Source of the DNA: Gp1-AA133 sp964641665
GTDB taxonomy: Bacteria > Acidobacteriota > Terriglobia > Terriglobales > Acidobacteriaceae
DNA length: 64,000 bases
Assembly (NCBI GenBank): GCA_964641665.1
Contig: CAZXKO010000027.1
Location: forward strand, 90,542-154,541
Reading direction: 5' to 3'
Shown here in pieces: positions 1-6,606 of this stretch. The notes beneath the pieces were generated by a model. The model was not told the origin of the DNA, ran no database searches, and saw only the letters and a list, made by a program, of their open reading frames with translations. A program made the translations under genes and the position numbers. How positions within the stretch are numbered: position 1 is the first letter of the stretch; the number at the start of each line of letters is the position of its first letter.

Positions 1-301
1 GAGGGACCCACACCCTATCGTCGCAAAGGCGGACGGCCCACCCGAGCCGCGTAGCGGCGGCAGAACGCCAGCGTGGGGGCGGACACTCTTATCCGCCAAA
101 AGCATGGCCCATCCCCATCCATCTCCATCAGCGATCCCAGATGTCCGTCGCACACGAGTGTCCGACCCACACGGTGCGTCCTGGAGATTTCAAAGTAAAG
201 CTACCGGTTGCCCCATCCTCGACGGCTGCCTGACGACTGACCTCGCCCGCTTTGTAAAGCCCGCAGTGCTACACTAAATTCACATTCGGAAGGAGGCTCC
301 C
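1..301. other. Left-edge intergenic stretch
   Basis: No reading frame here has convincing coding character. The only signal is a strong Shine-Dalgarno sequence (AGGAGG) around 291-296, which belongs to the small membrane-protein gene that starts at 302. I could not identify a convincing -35/-10 pair. Confidence 0.5.
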
Positions 302-505
302 ATGATGCTCCCGGCCATTTTCATACCCTTCTTCGGATTCGGATTCGTCTTCTACTTTCTGCCTTCCATCGTCGCCTTCGCGCGCAGCAAGCGGGATCTG
401 CTCTCCATTTTCCTGCTGAATCTGTTCCTGGGATGGACCCTCATCGGCTGGATCGTGGCTCTCGTTTGGGCGGCGAAGGTGGATTCACCGCTCCCGGCTC
501 GCTGA
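302..505 (+). CDS. Superinfection immunity-type small membrane protein
   Basis: A 67-residue protein with two predicted hydrophobic segments (about residues 3-25 and 36-58), separated by a short basic loop containing RSKRD. The second half (LLNLFLGWTLIGWIVALVWA) is the hallmark of the Imm_superinfect family (PF14373), small inner-membrane proteins named after phage T4 Imm. In bacterial chromosomes they are widespread and their role is generally unproven. The start is supported by AGGAGG a few bases upstream. The gene stands alone, with about 480 bp of non-coding sequence after it, so the context gives no partner. Family assignment rests on the recognisable G-W-x-x-I-G-W-I pattern; a real role in phage exclusion is not shown by the sequence. 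Confidence 0.85.
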   Translation: MMLPAIFIPFFGFGFVFYFLPSIVAFARSKRDLLSIFLLNLFLGWTLIGWIVALVWAAKVDSPLPAR

Positions 506-740
506 GCTTCCTTGCGGACAAGAAGCACGGAGTCGCACTCAAGCCCGGTGCCCCTGGTTCGCGTCCGTTCTGTGGACGCTAACCTCGGTTCACTCCCCAC
601 CCTGGCCGACGCCCACCTTTCCCTTGTCTCCCATCCCCATAAATGCGGCTGCCCCACCCTTCACGGCTGAGGGCTGCGGGCTCACGCCGGTTGCGCCGGG
701 GTGTCGTCCGTACGGGACTGGCGTTGGTGGGGCGAGCTTA

Positions 741-761
741 CCCCGGACTTAACGTCCGGGG
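741..761. repeat. Intergenic inverted repeat (REP-like hairpin)
   Basis: Perfect 8-bp arms CCCCGGAC and GTCCGGGG are separated by the loop TTAAC. No T-run follows, and the nearest upstream gene ends more than 200 bp away, so it is not a typical terminator. Similar 'CCCCGGACTTAACGTCCGGGG'-like palindromes recur between genes in acidobacterial genomes to my recollection; here I see only one copy. Confidence 0.5.
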
Positions 762-941
762 CTAAACTCTGCCGCCGCTGGCGGGACTGGGGCGGGGGTT
801 CAGCAGAGCGTGGTTGCGCGTTAGAGTCCGGCGGGTGACCCAGACGGCGTCGAACCGTGGCATGCTGCGGAGGCATTCGGGAAATCACTGGCTCGGGTTG
901 GACGCCCGGTTTATCGTGGCCTGTGGGCTGGGACGGAAGGC

Positions 942-947
942 TATAAA
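942..947 (+). promoter_or_regulatory. Possible -10 element before zinc-ribbon gene
   Basis: The hexamer TATAAA sits about 44 bp upstream of the ATG at 991. A matching -35 is not obvious. If it is a true -10, transcription would begin near 954, which fits translation from ATG 991 rather than from the in-frame TTG at 955. Confidence 0.3.
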
Positions 948-990
948 ATAAGATTTGGGTTCCGAGAGGGACATCCCAGGAAGCGAAAGG

Positions 991-2130
991 ATGTGGACGG
1001 GGTTGCGTTGCAAACATTGTGGTACGGAGAATCCGGGACAGCACCGTTTTTGCGGGATGTGCGGTCGCGCGCTGGAGGAAGCGGCGCCAGAGGCCGCGCC
1101 GAGCACAACGGAGGAGCGCCCTGAGGCTCAACGTCATCGGGACGGTCCGCCGGCGCCGGCTTACACAGGAGGCATCTTTAATCTGGGTGCGCCGGCGGAC
1201 AAGCCTGGCGCGAATCTGGACTACTTGCTTGAGGATGACGAACCACGGTCGCGGAAAGGCCTGGTGGTTGGACTGCTGGCGCTGGTGCTGGTGGCGGGTT
1301 TGGGCTATCTGAGGTGGCGAGGCAACTTGCCATGGCCGAAGGGCGGGAGTTCCAGTGCAACGGACAACGCGCAGACGGTAGAGTCTCAGGCCGGGAGCGC
1401 CGGACCAGATCAGTCGGGAGGAGCGGGGCCATCTCCGTCACCAACGCCCAGTGGGGCGGCGCAGTCCAACAATACGCCACCCTCGGCGGTGGTCACCGCC
1501 CCATCGGCTCCACCCGCGGCTGCACCCGCGACTGCGCCCGGGGCGACTCCGGCTCAGGCGACCGGGGCCGGTCCCGGCCCAGCGGCGGGATCAACGGCTG
1601 ACGGTCCACCCGCTGCTCCAGCCACGTCCCCAGGGAGTCCGGCCGAGTCCAAACCAACCGGCTCGCCGGGAGAAGCGCCAGCTCAGGCTGCAGATCAGAC
1701 TCCGGCCCCTTCCGCAGTGGCTAGCGACCAAGGACCGTCACCAGCGGCGGTTGCGCCGCCTCCTGCGCCCGTCGCTCCACTGCCAAAGCCGAAAGTGAAG
1801 GCGAAGCCGCTCCCCCCTCCCAAGCCGGAGGATTCCGTGGCCATGGGTGAGCGGTATTTGTACGGACGCGGAGTTCCGCAGGATTGCACACGCGGACTGC
1901 GCTATGTGAAGCCGGCTGCGGACCAGTCGATTCCAAAGGCAATGATTACGATGGGCGCGTTGTATGCGACCGGGCATTGCTTGTCCCGGGACCTGCCTAC
2001 GGCTTACCGGTATTTCGCGCTGGCGCTGAGGAAGGACCCAGAGAACGGCGCACTGAAGCAGAATGCGGAGATGGTGTGGGGCCAGATGACGGCGTCGGAA
2101 CGGCAAGAGGCGATCCGGCTGACACACTGA
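991..2130 (+). CDS. Zinc-ribbon / TM / Pro-Ala-rich / Sel1-repeat protein
   Basis: A 379-residue protein of mosaic build. Residues 7-24 form a zinc ribbon (C7-x2-C10 and C21-x2-C24). A single transmembrane segment lies near 90-108. Residues roughly 113-282 are a long, low-complexity Pro/Ala/Gly/Ser-rich linker. From about 283 to 355 there are Sel1-type alpha-helical repeats (AMGERYLYGRGVPQD and the following MGALYATGHCLSRDLPTA). The layout suggests a cytoplasmic metal-binding head and a repeat domain carried across the membrane on a stalk, used for protein contacts. I chose ATG 991, which has AGGA/AAAGG upstream, over an in-frame TTG at 955. The specific function is unknown; Sel1 repeats only indicate protein-protein interaction. 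Confidence 0.85.
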   Translation: MWTGLRCKHCGTENPGQHRFCGMCGRALEEAAPEAAPSTTEERPEAQRHRDGPPAPAYTGGIFNLGAPADKPGANLDYLLEDDEPRSRKGLVVGLLALVLVAGLGYLRWRGNLPWPKGGSSSATDNAQTVESQAGSAGPDQSGGAGPSPSPTPSGAAQSNNTPPSAVVTAPSAPPAAAPATAPGATPAQATGAGPGPAAGSTADGPPAAPATSPGSPAESKPTGSPGEAPAQAADQTPAPSAVASDQGPSPAAVAPPPAPVAPLPKPKVKAKPLPPPKPEDSVAMGERYLYGRGVPQDCTRGLRYVKPAADQSIPKAMITMGALYATGHCLSRDLPTAYRYFALALRKDPENGALKQNAEMVWGQMTASERQEAIRLTH

Positions 2131-2232
2131 TTCTTCGTGGGGCAGCCTATCGATCGAAGTTATCTAGCGAACGGGGACAAGACAGCCCGCACCAAAAAGC
2201 AAACGACGCGCGGGACGCGGGGTTTGGCGGGG

Positions 2233-2249
2233 TCTGTCTCATGGACAGA
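2233..2249. other. Short hairpin downstream of Sel1 gene
   Basis: Arms TCTGTC and GACAGA flank a five-base loop, about 100 bp after the Sel1-repeat gene. No T-tract follows, so terminator activity is doubtful. Confidence 0.25.
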
Positions 2250-2266
2250 TTCCCGATTCACGAAAT

Positions 2267-2296
2267 CTTAACGTCACTGTAACCCATCCGTAACAT
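2267..2296 (+). promoter_or_regulatory. Pho-box-like triple direct repeat
   Basis: Three 8-mers, CTTAACGT, TGTAACCC and CGTAACAT, are each separated by 3 bp, so the core TAAC recurs at exactly 11-bp spacing (2269, 2280, 2291). This is the geometry of PhoB/PhoP/SphR-type phosphate-starvation boxes. It lies about 92 bp upstream of a secreted phosphoesterase start codon, a classic Pho-regulon product. The regulator itself is not in the window. Confidence 0.6.
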
Positions 2297-2387
2297 AGCT
2301 CCACTAGGTTGGCTGGGGTCGAGCTGGCGCTCAGCGAGCTTGAGGCGCGGCCGACACTCTTTCCCTTCAAAAAGAAAGGTGAATGAC

Positions 2388-3632
2388 ATGAAAAAGACGG
2401 TGACAATTCTGGGCCTTTTGGGGACGGCCCTCATGGGGACGATGTTTGCCGGCGAGGGTCCGGTACCGAAGGGCGTGCCGCGCCTGGATCACGTGTTCGT
2501 GATCATGATGGAGAACCACGGTTACAGCCAGATCGTTGGGAATCCAAGCGCACCGTTCGCCAACCAGTATGCAAAGTCCGCCAATTCGGCGACTAATTAT
2601 TTCGCCATCGGGCACCCGAGTTCCACAAATTACCTGGAAATCGTGGGCGCGTCGAACTTCGGCGTGCGCGCCGACAACGGCCCCGACTTCCATAACAAGA
2701 CCTGCACTCCAAATCTAGGTCCTCCGCCCACCACCAACTTCGACACTCCCAACAGCGGCAACGTCTGTCCCATAGCGGGTACCGGCACGGATGCGGCGAC
2801 GCCGGCTGTGGATGCCGTCAATGAGTGTCCCTCAACCTCGCCCTGCCCGCCGGGTCAAATCAGTATTGACGGCACTTCGATTCCTGCCGCGTCCAACATC
2901 GTGGGCAAGAGCATCGGCGATCAGCTCACCGAGCACGGGCGCAGTTGGAAGAGCTATCAGGAAAGCCTGCCTCCCACCGGGGCTGACCTCATCGCTTACA
3001 GCGATGGCTACTTCACCGACGTGACGGCGCCTCCGGCCGCGATCGGCGGCCTTCTGAAACTGTATGCCGCAAAGCACAACCCTTTTGTGTATTTCAAGAG
3101 CGTGCAGGAAGGCACTGACCCCAACAACAGTCTGGCCAACGTCGTGGGCTTTGAAGGCAAGGGCGGACTGTACGATGACTTGGCTTCCGGCCACGTGCCG
3201 GACCTGGCGTTCATTGCGCCGAACCAGTGCAACGATCAGCATGGCCGTGGCAATGGTGGTTCGCAGTGTGCGTTTGATCCGGTCACGGACGGCTCTCAGG
3301 CCGGCCTGAACCCGGCCCTGATTTACGTCGGGGACCTTACCTTGAGAACGCTCGTGGCTGCGATCCACAGATCTCCGGCGTGGAGGAACGGGCGGAGCGC
3401 AATCGTGGTGGTGTGGGACGAAAACGACTACAGCTTCGTGCCCAACCTGAATCAGGTACTCCTGATCGTGGATACAAACTACGGCGCCCATCACGTGACG
3501 AGCGGGAAATACTACACCCACTTCTCGCTGACCAAATCACTGGACGCGGGTTTCGGGCTTCCCTGCCTGAATCACGCTTGCGATGCGAACGTGAAGGCGA
3601 TGTCGGATCTGTTCTCGAACGACGAAGACTAG
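2388..3632 (+). CDS. Secreted phosphoesterase (acid phosphatase / phospholipase C family)
   Basis: A 414-residue protein with an N-terminal signal peptide (MKKTVTILGLLGTALMGTMFAG). It is followed by the family hallmark VFVIMMENHGYSQI near residue 36-50, in which Glu-Asn-His belongs to the metal and substrate site of the PF04185 phosphoesterase family (phospholipase C and acid phosphatase AcpA types). A second conserved block, VVVWDENDYS, lies near residue 338-347, followed by a HHVT motif. It probably releases phosphate from organic phosphomonoesters or phospholipid head groups outside the cytoplasm. ATG 2388 is preceded by AAAGAAAGGTG. A Pho-box-like element lies upstream and an intrinsic terminator lies 26 bp downstream, so the gene looks like a single-gene phosphate-starvation unit. 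Exact substrate is uncertain. Confidence 0.9.
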   Translation: MKKTVTILGLLGTALMGTMFAGEGPVPKGVPRLDHVFVIMMENHGYSQIVGNPSAPFANQYAKSANSATNYFAIGHPSSTNYLEIVGASNFGVRADNGPDFHNKTCTPNLGPPPTTNFDTPNSGNVCPIAGTGTDAATPAVDAVNECPSTSPCPPGQISIDGTSIPAASNIVGKSIGDQLTEHGRSWKSYQESLPPTGADLIAYSDGYFTDVTAPPAAIGGLLKLYAAKHNPFVYFKSVQEGTDPNNSLANVVGFEGKGGLYDDLASGHVPDLAFIAPNQCNDQHGRGNGGSQCAFDPVTDGSQAGLNPALIYVGDLTLRTLVAAIHRSPAWRNGRSAIVVVWDENDYSFVPNLNQVLLIVDTNYGAHHVTSGKYYTHFSLTKSLDAGFGLPCLNHACDANVKAMSDLFSNDED

Positions 3633-3657
3633 CGGCAAGGCAAGTTGGTTGTGATGC

Positions 3658-3693
3658 GGGGTGCGCGGAACAGGCGCACCCCAAATTTTTTTT
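3658..3693 (+). terminator. Intrinsic terminator after phosphoesterase
   Basis: A perfect 9-bp GC-rich stem (GGGGTGCGC with GCGCACCCC) around the loop GGAACAG is followed by AAA and an eight-T tract (3686-3693). It begins 26 bp after the phosphoesterase stop codon and is the clearest rho-independent terminator I found in the window. Confidence 0.9.
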
Positions 3694-3941
3694 GGCGGAG
3701 GGAGAGGAAAGCCAAGGGGAGCTGATCCGCGCCGAATCTGTGCCCCCACGCAGGATGGGCGGAACGGCGCTTGTCGAGAAGACGAACCGGCTGGTATGGT
3801 GATCAGCCGGGTGAGGCGCGGGGTGCGGGCCGAGGGTGTTACCAAGGTCATGGCATTCCAACGAGATACGTCGAAATTCGAAGGGTCCGGATCAATCCGG
3901 ACAGCGGTTCCGGACGTACTCAGAGAGGAAGAGAAAAACGA

Positions 3942-4490
3942 TTGTCGAGCGCCGACGAAAAAGGGCTGCCGACGGGTCTGGCGTTGGTGGCGGCGATCCG
4001 CTCGGGCGAGCAGAGCGCCATGGCGGCTTTGTATGACCGCTACTCTTCCATCGTGTATTCGGTGGCGCTGCGGGTTCTGGGAGATACGGGAGCGGCGGAG
4101 GATATTCTGCAGGAAGTGTTTCTGCAGTTGTGGCGGAACCCAGGGAGTTTCGACGCGAGCCGGGGCAACCTGGGAGCGTGGCTGGCAGTGATTGCGCGGA
4201 ACCGGGCAATTGACGGCTTGCGGAAGCGGCGTCCGGAGAGCGATGTGGAGGATGTGGTGCTGTCGATTGAGCCGGACCTGGCAGACGAGGCCGACCGGGC
4301 ACGGGCGGCGGAGAAAGTGCGCAGGGTGCTAGGGACGATGCCGGCAGCGCAGCGGTCGGCGCTGGAGATGGCATATTTCGAGGGATTGACGCACACCGAG
4401 ATTGCGGCGAAGACAGGGGAGCCGCTGGGGACGATTAAAACGCGGATTCGGGCGGGTCTCACGACGTTGCGCAAGGCATTTCAGGAATGA
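3942..4490 (+). CDS. ECF-type RNA polymerase sigma factor
   Basis: A sigma-70 family protein of 182 residues from the chosen TTG start at 3942. That start has a purine-rich AGAGAGGAAGAG ribosome site just upstream; a longer frame upstream lacks sigma homology. Region 2 spans about residues 27-71 (MAALYDRYSSIVYSVALRVL, then AAEDILQEVFLQLWRNP). Region 4 spans about 140-177 with the helix-turn-helix HTEIAAKTGEPLGTIKTRIR. The length is typical of ECF sigma factors. It overlaps the anti-sigma gene by 4 bp (ATGA), indicating translational coupling, and is most like the SigK/RskA-paired group. The target regulon cannot be read from the sequence. Confidence 0.93.
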   Translation: MSSADEKGLPTGLALVAAIRSGEQSAMAALYDRYSSIVYSVALRVLGDTGAAEDILQEVFLQLWRNPGSFDASRGNLGAWLAVIARNRAIDGLRKRRPESDVEDVVLSIEPDLADEADRARAAEKVRRVLGTMPAAQRSALEMAYFEGLTHTEIAAKTGEPLGTIKTRIRAGLTTLRKAFQE

Positions 4491-5260
4491 GCGGTCACGA
4501 ACAATACGGCGAAGACCTGGCGCTGATGGCTCTGGGCACCCTGGAGGGCGACGCGCGGGCGGAGCTGGAGAAGCATCTGGCGACGTGTTCAAACTGCCGG
4601 CGGGAACTGGAGCGGCTGCGCGGAGACATGGTGCTGATGGGGATGTCGGCGGGTGGACCGCGTCCGCCGCAACGTTCGCGGCAGCGGCTGCTGGCGGCGA
4701 TTGCGAAAGAGCCGCGCGGAGCCACGGCGGGTGCGGCACGAGGGCGAGGTTTCCATTGGTGGACGGTACTCGGGTGGGCAGCGGCGGCGCTGATGCTGTT
4801 GGTGGTGATTCAATTGAGGCAAGCCAACCGCGGGCTGCGCGAGGCGGTCGCGTCGCTGGGGTCGATGGTAGGGCAGCAAACGATTGAACTGGAGAATGCA
4901 AAGCGAGTGGCCGACACGCTCACGGGGAAGGATGTGCAGACCGTGACTCTGGTGGCGGCAAAGACTCCGCCGCAGCCGCAGGGGAAGGCGTTCTACCTGC
5001 GGAGCAAGAGCGGGCTGGTGTTCGTAGCGAATAACCTGCCACCACTGGCTCCGGAGAAAATTTACGAGCTGTGGCTGATTCCGAACGAGGGAAAACCGAT
5101 TGCGGCTGGCCTATTCAAACCCGATGCGCATGGGAGCGCGACAGTGGTGAATCCTCCGTTACCGGCAGGGGTAGAGGCGAAAACCTTCGTCGTTACGTTG
5201 GAGCCCGAGAGCGGGTCGCACGAGGCGCCGCGAGGGTCAGCGGTGATGGGGGGAGCGTAG
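4487..5260 (+). CDS. Anti-sigma factor, RskA-like with zinc-binding anti-sigma domain
   Basis: A 257-residue membrane protein. The N-terminal anti-sigma domain carries H30-x3-C34-x2-C37 (HLATCSNC), the ZAS zinc-binding motif. One transmembrane helix follows at about residues 92-110 (WTVLGWAAAALMLLVVIQL). The C-terminal, extracytoplasmic part (from about 150) matches the anti-sigma-K factor RskA domain, with the typical YELWLIP and AAGLF blocks. It should hold the upstream ECF sigma factor at the membrane until an envelope signal releases it. The start codon overlaps the sigma stop (ATGA). The signal sensed is unknown. Confidence 0.92.
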   Translation: MSGHEQYGEDLALMALGTLEGDARAELEKHLATCSNCRRELERLRGDMVLMGMSAGGPRPPQRSRQRLLAAIAKEPRGATAGAARGRGFHWWTVLGWAAAALMLLVVIQLRQANRGLREAVASLGSMVGQQTIELENAKRVADTLTGKDVQTVTLVAAKTPPQPQGKAFYLRSKSGLVFVANNLPPLAPEKIYELWLIPNEGKPIAAGLFKPDAHGSATVVNPPLPAGVEAKTFVVTLEPESGSHEAPRGSAVMGGA

Positions 5261-5323
5261 TTACACCCCGAGAGCCCAGAGACTACCGAGGAAAGCGCTT
5301 CCCCGCAAAGAACTTGCAGAAAT

Positions 5324-5374
5324 GGCGAATGGCGAACAGCCAATAGCGAACAGCCAAATGGGAAACAGTGGCGA
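5324..5374. repeat. Short tandem-like intergenic repeat
   Basis: Imperfect repeats of a 'GCGAACAGCCAA' unit (two close copies, flanked by GGCGAAT and GGGAAACAG variants). It is non-coding and lies between the anti-sigma gene and the YVTN propeller gene. Confidence 0.4.
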
Positions 5375-5424
5375 AGGCCGGTATTGCACGGGCGTACGGA
5401 AACACCAGTCAGAGGGACAGAGAG

Positions 5425-5478
5425 AAAAGCGTTTCACCGCAGAGATCGCGAAGAAGGGTAAAGAACGCGAAGAAAGGC
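5425..5478. repeat. 'ACCGCAGAG' family dispersed intergenic repeat, copy 1
   Basis: The sequence TTTCACCGCAGAGATCGCGA followed by AAG-rich segments resembles stretches at 8611-8644 and 17717-17770. All three are intergenic and start with TT(A/C)ACC(G/A)CAGAG. This looks like a dispersed non-coding repeat family. Confidence 0.45.
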
Positions 5479-5533
5479 GGTGGGACTGCCTTGCTCGAGG
5501 CGCGGACTATGATGTGCGCCGAGGAGCGTCGGG

Positions 5534-6580
5534 ATGCGACTGAGACTTACGACGTGCGCGTGGATCATGGCGGGCTGCACGCTCGCGGCAAGTACGACGG
5601 GTTTTCTGCATGCGCAGGGCGCGAGACTCTATGTCGGAAACAGCATCGCCGACACTGTTAGCGTCATCGATCTCGATTCCCTGAAGGTGATCGGCGACAT
5701 TCGGGTCGGTCTACACGTGCACGGCGTGGCGGTCGAAGCAGATGGGAAGCGTCTGTTCACGACGTCGGAGGCGGACAACACTCTGCGGATCTTCGATACG
5801 TCCACACGCAGGTTGATCGGCGAAATCAAGTTGACGGGCCGCCCGAACCAGTGCGCGGTGACGCCGGACGGCAAGTACGCCGCGGTACCGATTCGTGACA
5901 AAGACAGTGTGGACGTCGTCGATGTGTCTCAGCGGAAGGTCGCGAAAGTTCTGCCGGTGAAGGCGCCGCACAATGCCTTCAATGCGGGCAGCAACCGGTA
6001 CCTCTTCGTAAGCTCCATGGGTTCTCATGCGATTCGCATGATCGATCTCGAGACGATGGAGTACGCCAGCAGTATTCCCGTGGGTGGAGTGCCACGCCCG
6101 TACGTGGTTTCGCGGGACGGGCGCACAATGTACGTGGCGTTGAGCGACTTGCACGGGTTTGTAATCGTGGATGCCGTGGACAAGAAAGTGATGAGGCGAG
6201 TGGAGATGCCGGCCGAGCATCGTCACCCGCACGAGCGGCCCTACGAACCCATTGACACGCTGACGCACGGGCTGGCCCTGAGTCCCGATGAGAGCGAGGT
6301 GTGGGTCACAAGCCTGCTGGACGACGCCATGTACGTGTATGACGTCAAGGCGCAGGCGATTGTCGGGCGGGTGCCGGTGGGCGATGGGCCGAATTGGGTG
6401 GCCTTCACTCCGGACGGCAAGTACGTGTGCGTTAGCAATGCAGACAGCGACGATGTCTCGATCATCGACGCGAAGGCGCGGCATGAAGTGGTGCGACTGA
6501 AAGTCGGCCGGGTACCGAAACGGCTGGTGGCCGCGCAGGCTCCAACCAGCGAGGGGCCGAAACAAGCGGCGTCGAAGTAA
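5534..6580 (+). CDS. Secreted YVTN-family beta-propeller protein
   Basis: A 348-residue protein with a signal peptide (about residues 1-28, cleavage near FLHAQG). The remainder consists of roughly seven 40-residue beta-propeller blades. The repeating signature is (R)LYVGNSIADTVSVIDLDS, LFTTSEADNTLRIFDTST and VCVSNADSDDVSIIDAKA, each followed by a V-G-x-x-P-x-x-V type strand. These YVTN/NHL-like proteins are periplasmic or surface scaffolds; some bind nucleic acid, ligands or cytochromes, but most are uncharacterised. It follows the sigma/anti-sigma pair by about 270 bp containing repeats, so it need not be part of that operon. No enzymatic motif is visible. Confidence 0.85.
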   Translation: MRLRLTTCAWIMAGCTLAASTTGFLHAQGARLYVGNSIADTVSVIDLDSLKVIGDIRVGLHVHGVAVEADGKRLFTTSEADNTLRIFDTSTRRLIGEIKLTGRPNQCAVTPDGKYAAVPIRDKDSVDVVDVSQRKVAKVLPVKAPHNAFNAGSNRYLFVSSMGSHAIRMIDLETMEYASSIPVGGVPRPYVVSRDGRTMYVALSDLHGFVIVDAVDKKVMRRVEMPAEHRHPHERPYEPIDTLTHGLALSPDESEVWVTSLLDDAMYVYDVKAQAIVGRVPVGDGPNWVAFTPDGKYVCVSNADSDDVSIIDAKARHEVVRLKVGRVPKRLVAAQAPTSEGPKQAASK

Positions 6581-6606
6581 AGCACTTCTTCGCTGCGTTC
6601 CCTGAC

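Larger units (their letters stand above)
506..990. other. Intergenic region with palindromic element
   Basis: About 485 bp without a supported gene. It holds one strong inverted repeat at 741-761 and a possible -10 element (TATAAA, 942-947) before the zinc-ribbon gene. The weak frames on both strands lack ribosome binding sites and look like low-complexity GC-rich noise. Confidence 0.5.

Noticed and set aside
2233..2249. Hairpin TCTGTC/GACAGA as terminator of the Sel1 gene
   Set aside because: The stem is short and there is no T-run.
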